Source of the DNA: VRUE01 sp036271315
Lineage (GTDB): Bacteria; Actinomycetota; Thermoleophilia; Solirubrobacterales; 70-9
Assembly: GCA_036271315.1 (NCBI GenBank)
Contig: DATBAV010000019.1
Location: 1 to 64,000, forward strand
DNA: 64,000 nt
Reading direction: 5' to 3'
Under the pieces are notes generated by a model. The model had not been told where the DNA came from. It did no database searches and saw nothing but the letters and a program-made list of their open reading frames with translations. Shown one piece after another: positions 9,386 through 17,906 of the stretch. Both the position numbers and the translations under genes were made by a program. Positions within the stretch are counted from its first letter, which is position 1, and the number at the start of each line of letters is the position of its first letter.

Positions 9386-10180
9386 TTAACCCGTGCCCGC
9401 TTGCGGCTCCCAACGAAAACGCCGGGTGGCGACCCAGATGCCGGCCAGGGTCCAGGCGACGAGGACGGCGACGTTGCCGCCTTCCAGGCCGAGGCCGCTG
9501 GCTTCGGGGGAGAGGGTGCTCTGCAGGCCGACGGCGAGGTGGAAGAGGGGGAAGATGCGGCCGACCTGTTCGAGCCAGTGGGGAAGCTGATCGATCGGGA
9601 TCCAGACGCCGGAGACGAAGGCGAGGATGACGACGCTGAAGGGTGCGATCGTCGAGGCGGCGTCGACGGTGGGGGTGAAGGGGGTGAGGGCGATGCCGAG
9701 CGTGCAGAGCGTCGCCGTGCCGAGGGCAACGTAGACGAGGAAGCCGATGAAGCTCGCGCCGGGGAAGTCGACACCGTAAGCGAGCACGCCGATCGCGACC
9801 AGCAGCACGGTCATCGCCAGTGCCTGCGCCGTGGCGCGCAGGATCTGGGCGAGGATGAAGGTCCAGGCTGGCATCGGCGTGCCGCGCAGCCGCTTCAGCT
9901 GGCCACGCTCTCGCTGGGTGGTGATCGAGACGGCGAGGGTGGTGAAGGTCGAGAGCGAGATCGAGTAGGCGGTGATCCCGGCCATGAAGTAGGCCTGGGC
10001 GCTCAGCTTCAGCCCGGTCGGCAGGGTGACGCTCTGGTCGCCGCCCTTGATGAAGATCGAGTTGAAGAGGACGAGGAAGAGCAGCGGGAAGAAGAAGGTG
10101 AAGACGAGCGCCCGCGGCGTGCGCAGCGCGACGACGATCGCCGCGCGAGCCTGGGCGAGGACGATGCGCCGATCGCTCAC
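9386..10180 (-). CDS. ABC-2 type transporter permease
   Basis: The 264-residue membrane protein has about six hydrophobic segments in the arrangement of drug- or lipid-exporting ABC-2 permeases. The start is MSDRRIVLAQARAAIVVALRTPRALVF. It overlaps the upstream ATPase gene by 4 bp (ATGA), so the pair is translated together. The substrate is not evident. The neighbouring divergent MarR gene and MFS exporter suggest a drug or toxic-compound efflux locus. The stop lies 11 bp from the AATTGACAC repeats of the RNA element. Confidence 0.85.
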   Translation of the reverse strand: MSDRRIVLAQARAAIVVALRTPRALVFTFFFPLLFLVLFNSIFIKGGDQSVTLPTGLKLSAQAYFMAGITAYSISLSTFTTLAVSITTQRERGQLKRLRGTPMPAWTFILAQILRATAQALAMTVLLVAIGVLAYGVDFPGASFIGFLVYVALGTATLCTLGIALTPFTPTVDAASTIAPFSVVILAFVSGVWIPIDQLPHWLEQVGRIFPLFHLAVGLQSTLSPEASGLGLEGGNVAVLVAWTLAGIWVATRRFRWEPQAGTG

Positions 10181-11097
10181 GGCTGCCGCTCCTGGTCGCG
10201 GGTGAGGTCGAGGAAGATGTCCTCGAGGCTCGGCTTGCGCACCTCGAGGTCCTCGAGCGCGACGCCGCGCTGCTCGGCCAGCGCCAGCAGGCGGTAGAGG
10301 TCGCCCTGCGGCTGCTCGGTCTCGATGCTGATCTCGTCACCGGCCACCCGGGGCGTCGCCGAGACGCAGGAGCGCACCTCCTCGGCATCGAGGCCGCCGT
10401 TGAGGCGGAAGCCGATCACGGTGCGGCGGCCGAGGCTGGCGCTGAGCTCCTTCATCGGCCCCTGGGCGACGATGTGGCCTTCGCGCAGGATCGCCACCCG
10501 GTCGGCAAGGTGCTCGGCCTCATCCATGTAGTGGGTGGTGAGGAAGACCGTCTTGCCGAGCGCCTTCAGCCCCTCGATCATGTTCCAGGCGTCGCGGCGG
10601 GCGGTCGGGTCGAAGCCGGTGGTCGGCTCGTCGAGGAAGATCAGGTCGGGGTCGCCGATGATCCCGATCGCGACGTCGACGCGGCGTTTCTGGCCGCCGG
10701 AGAGCGAGCCGATCCGCGCCTCGCGCTTCTCCGCCAGCCCGGTCAGCTCGATCGTCTCCTCAACCGGGCGCGGGGCGGGGTAGAAGGTGGCGAAGAGCGA
10801 GACCGCCTCGCGCACGGTCAGCAGCGGGTCCAGCTCGCACTCCTGCAGCACCAGGCCGACGCGGCTGCGCCACTCGCGTGTCGGCTCGCCAGGGTCGACG
10901 CCGAGCACCTCCACCTCGCCGCCGCTGCGCTCGCGGTAGCCCTCGAGGATCTCGATCGTGGTCGTCTTGCCGGCGCCGTTGGGGCCGAGGAAGCCGAAGA
11001 CCTCGCCGCTGCCGACCTCGAAGTCGATGCCGCTCACGGCCTCGTTCTCGCCGTATGACTTGCGCAGCCCCTTGACGCTGATCGCTGCCTCGCTCAT
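10177..11097 (-). CDS. ABC transporter ATP-binding protein (DrrA-like)
   Basis: The 306-residue ATPase has Walker A GPNGAGKTTT (about residue 38), signature LSGGQKRR, and Walker B DLIFLDEPTTGFDP followed by the H-loop TTHYMDEAEHLADR. Length and the extra C-terminal domain match the daunorubicin-resistance (DrrA/CcmA) group that powers ABC-2 permeases. The ATG follows a strong GGGAGGGG ribosome-binding site. It is divergent from a MarR regulator, and the intergenic operator could control both directions. Confidence 0.9.
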   Translation of the reverse strand: MSEAAISVKGLRKSYGENEAVSGIDFEVGSGEVFGFLGPNGAGKTTTIEILEGYRERSGGEVEVLGVDPGEPTREWRSRVGLVLQECELDPLLTVREAVSLFATFYPAPRPVEETIELTGLAEKREARIGSLSGGQKRRVDVAIGIIGDPDLIFLDEPTTGFDPTARRDAWNMIEGLKALGKTVFLTTHYMDEAEHLADRVAILREGHIVAQGPMKELSASLGRRTVIGFRLNGGLDAEEVRSCVSATPRVAGDEISIETEQPQGDLYRLLALAEQRGVALEDLEVRKPSLEDIFLDLTRDQERQP

Positions 11098-11173
11098 TCC
11101 CCTCCCAATCTACTCAAAAGTGACTATCGACTTCCCCGGTGTGTCCCAACGCGCCCTTGCGAATCCAAAGTAG

Positions 11174-11194
11174 TTTGATAAGCTAATTATCAAA
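11174..11194. promoter_or_regulatory. Palindromic operator between ABC exporter and MarR gene
   Basis: TTTGATAA and TTATCAAA form perfect 8-bp arms around GCTAA. It lies 8 bp before the MarR start and is the right size for a MarR dimer. Autoregulation and control of both divergent operons is inferred. Confidence 0.7.
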
Positions 11195-11202
11195 GCTAAT
11201 CA

Positions 11203-11673
11203 ATGCCAGACAGGACCGACACCACTCTCACTGACGCCGCCGCCCAACTGCGGTTGGGCATTGTGCGCACGGCGCGGCGCCTGCGCCAGGAGGCGGCCGC
11301 CGAGGCGAGCGGCCTGACGCCGACCTCGACCGCGGCCCTCGCGACGATCGAGCGGCACGGTCCGCTGACCCCCAGCGAGCTCGCCGAGCTCGAGCGGGTC
11401 AAGCGGCCGACCGTTACCCGCACGCTCGGTTGCCTCGAGCGGGAGGGCCTGGTCGAGCGCACGCCCGACCTGAGCGACGGCCGCAGCTTCCTGGTCAGCG
11501 TCAACGCCGCCGGCCGCGAGCGCCTGCGGCGCCTGCGCGGCCGCAAGAACGCCTACCTGGCGAAGCGCATGCGCGACCTTCCGGCTGAGGACGTCGCCGC
11601 CCTGGAGCGGGCGGCGGAGATTCTCGAGCAAATGCTGGAGGAGCCGCGCGGCAAGCGCGGTGGTAGTTCGTGA
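11203..11673 (+). CDS. MarR family transcriptional regulator
   Basis: The 156-residue winged-helix regulator shows the MarR pattern: dimerisation helix at the N-terminus, then LTPTSTAALATIERHGPLTPSELAELERVKRPTVTR (about residues 40-75) as the recognition helices and DLSDGRSFLVSV as the wing. It probably represses itself and the adjacent exporters, sensing a phenolic or drug ligand. The ATG lies almost on the palindromic operator with no ribosome-binding site, so the mRNA may be leaderless. It overlaps the MFS gene by 4 bp (GTGA). Confidence 0.9.
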   Translation: MPDRTDTTLTDAAAQLRLGIVRTARRLRQEAAAEASGLTPTSTAALATIERHGPLTPSELAELERVKRPTVTRTLGCLEREGLVERTPDLSDGRSFLVSVNAAGRERLRRLRGRKNAYLAKRMRDLPAEDVAALERAAEILEQMLEEPRGKRGGSS

Positions 11674-12920
11674 GCGCGGGCCTGCGGCGAAGCTTCTCCT
11701 CTCTTTCCGTCCCCAACTACCGCCGCTACTTCGTCGGTCAGATGGTCTCGCTGTCGGGGACCTGGATGCAGACGGTGGCAGCGCTCTGGCTGGTGCTCGG
11801 CCTCACCGGCAGCGGCCTCGCCGTCGGCCTGACGACGGCGTTGCAATTCCTGCCGATGCTGCTCTTCGGGGCCTGGGGTGGGCTATTCGCCGATCGCTTC
11901 TCGAAGCGCAAGCTGCTGATCGCGACGCAGGCGCTGATGGCAATTCCCGCGCTCGGTCTCTTCATCGTCACCGCGGCAGGCGTTGCCGCCCCCTGGATGG
12001 TCTTCCTCGCCGTCTTCGCGATGGGCTCCGTCAACGCGGTCGACAACCCGACCAGGCAGAGCTTCGCGATCGAGATGGTCGGCTCTGATCGCGTCGTCAA
12101 CGCGGTCAGTCTCAACAGCGTGATCGTGCAGTCGGCGCGCATCGTTGGCCCCGCCTTCGCTGGCCTGCTGATCGCCGGGGTCGGCATCGAGACTTGTTTC
12201 GCGGTCAACGTCCTCTCCTTCGGCGCGATGATCTTCGCCCTCTGGGGGATGGACCCGAGCAAGCTGCGCAGCGGCCCGCGGGCGACTCGTGAGCCGGGCG
12301 CGATCCGCGCCGGCCTGCGCTACGTGCGCGCCACGCCCGAGCTGGCGATCCCGCTGGCGCTGATGGCCCTGGTCGGCACCTTCGGCTTCAACTTCCAGGT
12401 GATCCTGCCGCTGCTGGCCCGCTTCAGCTTCGGCGGCGGTGCCGGGGTCTACGCCGCGCTGGTTTCTGCAATGGCGGTCGGCTCGGTCGCCGGCGCCCTC
12501 GTGACCGGCTCCCACGGCCGCACCAGTCCCCGCCTGATCGCCGGTGCCGCTCTGGCCTTCGGCGGCGCCGCCCTGCTCGCCGCTGTGGCACCGGGGATGG
12601 CGGTAGAGATCGCCGCCCTCGTCCTGCTGGGCGCCGCCTCGGTCACCTTCGCCGCGACCATCAACTCCTCACTGCAACTGGCGGTCACCCCCCACATGCG
12701 CGGCCGAGTGATGTCCCTCTACTCAGTCGTCTTCCTCGGCTCAACCCCCATCGGTGGCCCATTGGCAGGCTGGCTGTCCCAGGCCTACGACCCGCGCTGG
12801 GCCCTCGTGCTCGCCGCCATCTCGGGCCTAAGCGCTGCCTGGGCCGCCCGAATCTGCTTCGCCCGCCTGCGCACCCGAACCGAGCTATCTGAAACGCAAG
12901 GAGAGCCGGCGGCGGCTTGA
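11670..12920 (+). CDS. MFS exporter
   Basis: The 416-residue protein has about 12 transmembrane segments and belongs to the MFS group that includes enterobactin exporter EntS-like proteins. Visible marks are VSLSGTWMQTVAALWLVLGL near the N-terminus, LFADRFSKRKLLI as the loop 2-3 motif, NAVDNPTRQSF, and a second GRVMSLYSVVFLGSTPIG segment. The GTG start overlaps the MarR stop, giving a regulator-exporter operon. The likely role is proton-driven export of a compound sensed by the MarR protein. Confidence 0.88.
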   Translation: MSAGLRRSFSSLSVPNYRRYFVGQMVSLSGTWMQTVAALWLVLGLTGSGLAVGLTTALQFLPMLLFGAWGGLFADRFSKRKLLIATQALMAIPALGLFIVTAAGVAAPWMVFLAVFAMGSVNAVDNPTRQSFAIEMVGSDRVVNAVSLNSVIVQSARIVGPAFAGLLIAGVGIETCFAVNVLSFGAMIFALWGMDPSKLRSGPRATREPGAIRAGLRYVRATPELAIPLALMALVGTFGFNFQVILPLLARFSFGGGAGVYAALVSAMAVGSVAGALVTGSHGRTSPRLIAGAALAFGGAALLAAVAPGMAVEIAALVLLGAASVTFAATINSSLQLAVTPHMRGRVMSLYSVVFLGSTPIGGPLAGWLSQAYDPRWALVLAAISGLSAAWAARICFARLRTRTELSETQGEPAAA

Positions 12921-12956
12921 CGCTCGTCAGTGGGGTCCCGCCGGTACGTGTTGAAG

Positions 12957-13019
12957 CCAGGGGAAGAGGGGTCCGGCGGACACTCCCCGCTTTTGTCTGA
13001 CGGACCCCTCTTCCCCTGG
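12957..13019. terminator. Perfect 19-bp inverted repeat between convergent genes
   Basis: Arms 12957-12975 and 13001-13019 are fully complementary over 19 bp around a 25-nt loop. It sits between the MFS gene and the convergent OpuC-type operon and probably terminates both. Confidence 0.7.
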
Positions 13020-13027
13020 CCTAGTGC

Positions 13028-14014
13028 CTACCCGACGTACCCCGCCGACTTCAGATAGGCCGCCGCCGCTTCCTTCGGCGTCTGCTTTTCGAGTTCCACC
13101 CGGGCATCAAGCTCCTGCATCACTTCCAGCGTCAGGCCCGTCTGCACCTGCAGGATCGTGTTTTCGTAATCGTGTCCCGCCTTTTCAAACGTCGACAGCT
13201 TGGTGACGAAGATGACGTTTCCAGCCGGGAAAACGTGCTTGTCGTCTTTGAGGATGACGAACTTGTCTTTCTCTGCCGCCAGCTGCGGATCGGTGGTGAA
13301 GAGGATCGAGAGGTCAGCCTGGCCCTTTTCGAGCACTGTGTAGCGGAGGCTGATGTCGACCGGGTGGAAAGCCTTGAATTTGAGCCCGTAGTACTTTTCG
13401 AGTCCGGCCAGGCAGTCGATCCGCTGGCGGCACTCGGGCGAGCCGTAAAGGGTCATGCTTTCGGACTTGCCTTCGAGGTCGGAGATCGTTTTTAGTCCTT
13501 CTTCTTCGGCGAACTTCTTGGTGGTGCCGACCGCGTTGGCGCTGGCGAATGGGGTGGGGGGGAAGGCTACGAGCCCTTCCTTCTCGAATTCTTCGTGTGC
13601 CAATTCATAGGCCGCGTTGGCGTTCGTCGGGACGTCTTCGGGTTCGAACCCGAAGAACGAGGTGAGGGCCGTCGATGCGTACTCCGGATAGCCGGAGATG
13701 GTGCCGTTCTTCACCGCCTGGTGGGCGACCGTTTCGGAGCCGAGGTTGAGGTCGGTCTTCACTTTGTAGCCGACAGCTTTCAGGGCCTGGGCGTAGATTT
13801 CACCGAGAATTTCCTGTTCGGGGAAGTTCTTCGAGCCGATCGTCAAGCTGATCTTTGCGTTCTTTGGGTTGGTGACGAGCGAGCTGCCGGTCGCAGTCGC
13901 TTCGGTGCTCGTGCTGCTGTTGTCGCTGCTGCCGCAGGCGACTACGCCGAGGCTGAGGGCTAGGGCAAGCAGCAAAGCGACCGCTGCTCGCAGACGAGTG
14001 AACTCGGACCTCAT
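13028..14014 (-). CDS. Glycine betaine/choline-type ABC transporter substrate-binding lipoprotein
   Basis: The 328-residue product has a lipoprotein signal ending at LGVVACGSS, so it is tethered to the outer face of the membrane. The mature part follows the OpuAC/ProX-OsmF fold: ISLTIGSKNFPEQEILGEIYAQAL, then GTISGYPEYASTAL and the C-terminal lobe with TPKEAAAAYLKSAGYV. It would deliver quaternary-ammonium compatible solutes to the two permeases encoded upstream. It is the last gene of a four-gene operon (ATPase, two permeases, binding protein). Exact ligand specificity cannot be read from the sequence. Confidence 0.88.
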   Translation of the reverse strand: MRSEFTRLRAAVALLLALALSLGVVACGSSDNSSTSTEATATGSSLVTNPKNAKISLTIGSKNFPEQEILGEIYAQALKAVGYKVKTDLNLGSETVAHQAVKNGTISGYPEYASTALTSFFGFEPEDVPTNANAAYELAHEEFEKEGLVAFPPTPFASANAVGTTKKFAEEEGLKTISDLEGKSESMTLYGSPECRQRIDCLAGLEKYYGLKFKAFHPVDISLRYTVLEKGQADLSILFTTDPQLAAEKDKFVILKDDKHVFPAGNVIFVTKLSTFEKAGHDYENTILQVQTGLTLEVMQELDARVELEKQTPKEAAAAYLKSAGYVG

Positions 14015-14048
14015 TGGATTCCTCTCTTGTCGTTTGCACGGACGAGAT

Positions 14049-14771
14049 TCATGTGGGACTTAGCTTCAAGCCTTTCGAAGTGAGCCGACGTTGCAGCGCG
14101 GCGAGCGAAAACTCGAGCGCCAGAGCGAGCAGCGCGACCATGATTGCGCCTGCAAGCACCCCGTTGGTGCCGTAGACGTTTTCACCGAGGATGAATTCGC
14201 CGAGGGTCGCCACCCCTGCCAGCGGCGCGATCGTCGCGGTGGCGACGATATTGATCGTGGCCGTCCGAATGCCGGTAAAGATGCTCGGTATTGCCAGCGG
14301 TGCCTCGACCTTGCGCACGATCTCGAACTCGGTCATACCCATGCCCCGAGCAGCTTCGACGCTGGAGCGGTCAACCTCTCGAATGCCGACGAAGGTGTTG
14401 GTGAGGATCGGAGGAATCCCGAGAATCGCCAAGGCGACGGTGAGGTTCAGCAACCCGACGCCGATGACCGCAGCCATCAGCGCGATCAGCGCCAGCTCGG
14501 GAACCGCGCGGCCCGCATTTCCAAGACCGATTGCAAGCAATTCCCCCGCCCCACGGTGACCAAAGTAGAGACCTGCCGGCAGCGCGATCAGGAGTGCCAG
14601 CATCAAGGCCAAGACCGTCACCTCGAGCTGGGTCACGGTGAGTTCGATGACCTGAGAGAGACCGCCGACGGCCTTGCCTCCGGTGACGTTCGAGGTCTGC
14701 GGGGTGAAGATGAATTCGATTGCCCCTCCGAATGAGGCGAACACTGGTGCCGGTGTCGAAGCAACGCTCAC
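14049..14771 (-). CDS. OpuC-type ABC transporter permease (second subunit)
   Basis: The 240-residue membrane protein has the binding-protein-dependent transport permease domain. The coupling segment is visible as SSVEAARGMGMTEFEIVRKVEAPLAIPSIFTGIR. The start is taken as the GTG overlapping the previous stop (GTGA at 14768-14771). The longer frame up to 14837 would overlap the neighbour by 70 bp and has no membrane-protein character. It pairs with the other permease to form the translocation channel. Confidence 0.87.
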   Translation of the reverse strand: MSVASTPAPVFASFGGAIEFIFTPQTSNVTGGKAVGGLSQVIELTVTQLEVTVLALMLALLIALPAGLYFGHRGAGELLAIGLGNAGRAVPELALIALMAAVIGVGLLNLTVALAILGIPPILTNTFVGIREVDRSSVEAARGMGMTEFEIVRKVEAPLAIPSIFTGIRTATINIVATATIAPLAGVATLGEFILGENVYGTNGVLAGAIMVALLALALEFSLAALQRRLTSKGLKLSPT

Positions 14772-15511
14772 GATGCCTCCACCCGCCGCCAGGGAGCGGC
14801 GAAGCGCTGGATGGTGAGGAGAATCGCATCGAAGCACAGGGCCATCGCCATGGCGATCCCGCCGGCGATCAGGATCGCGGTCGGGAAGTGGAGATTCGCT
14901 TCGGTGAAGATCTGGGTGCCCAGGCCGCCCGCATGGGCAAAGACCGCAAGCGTGGCGATCGCGACGGTGCTGACGATTGCGATCCTCAACCCGCCGACGA
15001 TCTCGGGTATGGCAAGTGGAAGCTCGACCCGCCAGAGGACCTGACGCTCGGTCATTCCGATGCCGCGGGCCGCCTCTCTGGAAGACTCGGGAACGTTGGC
15101 GAGGCCGACGGTGACATTGCGGTAAATGATCTGCAGCGTGTAGGCGCTGAGAGCGATGATTGCGGTGTCGCGCCCGCGTCCCGTTATGGGCAGGAGCAGC
15201 AAGAAGAACGCGATGCTCGGGATCGCGTAGAGGACCCCGGTTCCCGCCAGCAGCGGGGGCCGCAACCAGCGGTGACGGTGGGCGAGCAGGGCCAGCGCAA
15301 ATGCGACGGTAAAGCCGATTACGACCGAGATCACGACGAGTTCGAACTGCTGAAGCGTTGGGGTCCCGAAGCGGTCGATGTTATGTTGCGCCCAGTCCCA
15401 GCAGAAGAGGTGGCTGGACCGTGCCTGGCAGGGAAGCGTTTCGGAGGTTCGTTCGTGGATGAACCCTTTGCCGACTTCGCCAACGGCGGCGAGCGTGGTG
15501 ACGCTAGCCAT
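14768..15511 (-). CDS. OpuC-type ABC transporter permease (first subunit)
   Basis: The 247-residue permease has five to six hydrophobic helices and the coupling loop ESSREAARGIGMTERQVLWRVELPLAIPEI typical of compatible-solute importers. An N-terminal extracytoplasmic region (about 60 residues with one Cys pair, CQARSSHLFC) precedes the first strong helix. It overlaps the ATPase gene by 8 bp and the second permease by 4 bp, so all are translationally coupled. Confidence 0.87.
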   Translation of the reverse strand: MASVTTLAAVGEVGKGFIHERTSETLPCQARSSHLFCWDWAQHNIDRFGTPTLQQFELVVISVVIGFTVAFALALLAHRHRWLRPPLLAGTGVLYAIPSIAFFLLLLPITGRGRDTAIIALSAYTLQIIYRNVTVGLANVPESSREAARGIGMTERQVLWRVELPLAIPEIVGGLRIAIVSTVAIATLAVFAHAGGLGTQIFTEANLHFPTAILIAGGIAMAMALCFDAILLTIQRFAAPWRRVEAS

Positions 15512-16694
15512 GCGGCCGCTCCGTCGCCGAGTGCTCCTCGGTCTTGGCCTTGGGCGAGGCGAGGAACTCGGAGATGATCTCGACCGAGAGGACGCCGTCG
15601 ATGCGACCTTCGTGGTCGACCACGGCGGCGTACTGTGCCTCTCCCTGCAGTAGGTCGGCTAGCGCATCGCGCATGATGTCGTCGCGGTCGAGCAGCGGGC
15701 CGAGCGGCGAGTCGGGTCGCGCCGGCACCTGCTCGCCGACCAGGTCGCGCTCGGAGAGCCAGCCGAGCGGACGGCGCTCGCCATCGACGAGCAGGGGGTA
15801 GGGGACCTCGGCCCCCTCGAGCGCGGCCCGTACCTCGGCGGTCGCCTGGCCGGAGTGGGCCAGCGGCGCTTTCCAGAGGTCGATGTCCGAGACCCGCATC
15901 AGGGCCAGGCGCTTCAGCGCTCGGTCGGCGCCGACGAAGTCCTCGACGAACTCGTCGGCGGGGTCCATTAGTAGCTCGGCCGGGGTCGCGTACTGGGCGA
16001 CCCTGCCGCCCTCGCGCATGATCGCGATCCGGTCACCCATCTTGATCGCCTCGTCGATGTCGTGAGTGACGAAGAGGACGGTCTTGCCGATCTCCGCCTG
16101 GAGGCGCAGGAACTCGTTCTGCAGGCGCTCGCGGTTGATCGGGTCGATCGCGCCGAAGGGCTCGTCCATCAGCATTACCAGCGGGTCCGCGGCGAGGGCG
16201 CGGGCGACCCCGACCCGCTGTTGCTGGCCGCCAGAGAGCTGCGCCGGGTAGCGATCGGCCAAGTCGGGGTCGAGTCCGACCAGAGCCAGCAGCTCGGCGC
16301 CGCGCGCGGCCGCGCGCTCCTTCTTCCAGCCGAGCAGCTGCGGCACCGCCGCGATGTTCTCGGCGATCGTGCGGTGTGGAAAGAGACCGATCTGCTGGAT
16401 CACGTAGCCGATCTCACGCCGCAGCTGGGCCGGGTTGCGGTCACGGACTGACTGCTCGCCGATCAGGATGTCGCCAGAAGTCATCTCGACCGTGCGGTTG
16501 ACCATCCGCATCGCCGTCGTCTTGCCACAGCCCGACGGCCCGACGAGGACGCAGATCTCGCCCGCCGGCACCTCGAGCGTGAGCTCCTCGACGGCTGCTT
16601 TGGCAGAGCCCGGATAGCGCTTGGTCGCGCCTGCGTAGCGGACGGGGGAGGCCCCGGCGCTGGACTTTTGCTCAAGCAACTTGTCGCTGGGCAC
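15504..16694 (-). CDS. Glycine betaine/L-proline-type ABC transporter ATPase with CBS domains
   Basis: The 396-residue protein has an ABC ATPase domain (Walker A GPSGCGKTT, signature LSGGQQQRVG, Walker B VMLMDEPFGAIDP) followed from about residue 265 by a tandem CBS region (DRDDIMRDALADLLQGEAQYAAVVD...). In OpuA/OpuC ATPases the CBS pair senses ionic strength. This supports an osmotically controlled compatible-solute importer. It is the first gene of the operon; the upstream DUF318 permease stop is 33 bp away on the same strand. A TATAGG sequence lies in that gap on the minus strand, but no convincing -35 is seen. Confidence 0.9.
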   Translation of the reverse strand: MPSDKLLEQKSSAGASPVRYAGATKRYPGSAKAAVEELTLEVPAGEICVLVGPSGCGKTTAMRMVNRTVEMTSGDILIGEQSVRDRNPAQLRREIGYVIQQIGLFPHRTIAENIAAVPQLLGWKKERAAARGAELLALVGLDPDLADRYPAQLSGGQQQRVGVARALAADPLVMLMDEPFGAIDPINRERLQNEFLRLQAEIGKTVLFVTHDIDEAIKMGDRIAIMREGGRVAQYATPAELLMDPADEFVEDFVGADRALKRLALMRVSDIDLWKAPLAHSGQATAEVRAALEGAEVPYPLLVDGERRPLGWLSERDLVGEQVPARPDSPLGPLLDRDDIMRDALADLLQGEAQYAAVVDHEGRIDGVLSVEIISEFLASPKAKTEEHSATERPHG

Positions 16695-16727
16695 TCGGGC
16701 CGAGCCTATACCCCGCGCCGCGTGGCG

Positions 16728-17858
16728 TTAAGCGTGGGCGGGGCAGCTGTGCGCGGCTGGGCGCGCCTGGCGGCTGAGCCAGAAGAGCGCGGCGAAGACG
16801 ATCAGGCCGAGGATGTTGAGGACCAGCTTGTAGTCGAGTTGCACCGAGCCGAAGATGTCCGAGCGACTGGGACGGGTGGTGGGGATCAGGCCGGCGGCGC
16901 TGAAGAGGGCGTCGATCGCCAGGGCGGCGACAATCATCGTCAGCAGCATCAAGGCGACGATCCGCACGGTGAATTCCCAGCCGTAGTACTTACGGTAGAT
17001 CGCGACGATCGGCAGCACGATCAGGTCGGCGAAGATGAAGGCCATCACCCCGGCGAAGCTGATCCCGCCCGACCAGAGCACCGCGGCGAGGGGGATGTTG
17101 CCGACCGAGCAGACGAAGCTGAGCACGGCGATTAGCGGCCCGACGATGACGTTCTCGATCGCGCTCAACCACCCCGGCCCGCCGCTGAGGAAGAGGCCGT
17201 TGAAGAAGTCGTCGCCGAGCAGGCCGATGAAGCCGGCGAGCAGGAAGCCGACGCCGATCTCCTTCCACAGCATCAGCCAGTCGCCGCGGAAGTTGGCCGC
17301 GACCTCGCTCCAGCCCGCGGTGGAGGTAAGCCGCTCGCGCCAGCTCGCCGTCACCTCCCCGGCGCCGTGATGATCGTGCTCGTGGCCGGCGTCCGCCTCC
17401 TGGGCGTGCGTCCGAGCCTGCTGCTCGAGCCGTGGCGAGACGAAGGTGCGCAGCAGTAGCGCCATCAAGACGATCATCAGGATGCCGCCGAGGTACTCGG
17501 CGAGGGTGAACTGCCAGCCGAGCAGGACCCAGAGCACCAGGCCCAGCTCCCAGACCAGGTTGGTCGAGGCGAACTGGAAGGCGAGCGCCGAGGCGGCCGA
17601 GGCGCCCTTCTGGAAGAGGCTCTTGGCGATCGCGATCGCCGCGTAGGAGCAGGAGGAGGAGGCGGCGCCCAGGCCAGTCGCCCAGGCCACCGGCTTCGCT
17701 CCGCCGCCGGCCATCGTCGCTTCGATCCGCTCCTTCGGCACCCAGGCCTGGACGATCGCCGAGATCGCGAAGCCGAAGACGAGCGCCCACCAGACCTCGT
17801 AGGCCATCAGGAAGGACTGCTTGAGCCCCTCGAGGATCGTGCTCGCGACGTCCGCCAT
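16728..17858 (-). CDS. DUF318/ArsP-type permease, probable metal-responsive
   Basis: The 376-residue membrane protein has two four-helix repeats, each with a conserved cysteine segment: GLGAASSSCSYAAIAIAKSL and LSFVCSVGNIPLAAVLW. This is the DUF318/SO_0444/ArsP permease pattern. A cytoplasmic loop between the halves is His/Asp-rich (HAQEADAGHEHDHHGAG), suggesting metal binding. A CsoR-like palindrome lies 15 bp before the start. Known relatives export copper, other metals or organoarsenicals; here the operator favours copper or persulfide stress. The exact substrate is unproven. Confidence 0.83.
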   Translation of the reverse strand: MADVASTILEGLKQSFLMAYEVWWALVFGFAISAIVQAWVPKERIEATMAGGGAKPVAWATGLGAASSSCSYAAIAIAKSLFQKGASAASALAFQFASTNLVWELGLVLWVLLGWQFTLAEYLGGILMIVLMALLLRTFVSPRLEQQARTHAQEADAGHEHDHHGAGEVTASWRERLTSTAGWSEVAANFRGDWLMLWKEIGVGFLLAGFIGLLGDDFFNGLFLSGGPGWLSAIENVIVGPLIAVLSFVCSVGNIPLAAVLWSGGISFAGVMAFIFADLIVLPIVAIYRKYYGWEFTVRIVALMLLTMIVAALAIDALFSAAGLIPTTRPSRSDIFGSVQLDYKLVLNILGLIVFAALFWLSRQARPAAHSCPAHA

Positions 17859-17872
17859 GAGCCAACCGTAGC

Positions 17873-17889
17873 ATACCCCCGGGGGGTAT
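17873..17889. promoter_or_regulatory. CsoR/RcnR-family operator
   Basis: ATACCCCC and GGGGGTAT form perfect 8-bp arms around one G. C/G-tract palindromes flanked by AT ends are the signature of CsoR/RcnR-family repressors (Cu(I), Ni/Co or persulfide sensing). It lies directly upstream of the DUF318 permease. No csoR gene is in the window. Confidence 0.75.
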
Positions 17890-17906
17890 AGAAGCGAGCG
17901 GCGGGG

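Noticed and set aside
13636..13652. GGTTCGAACC tRNA-T-loop-like palindrome
   Set aside because: It lies inside the binding-protein gene coding for FGFEPED and has no cloverleaf around it.
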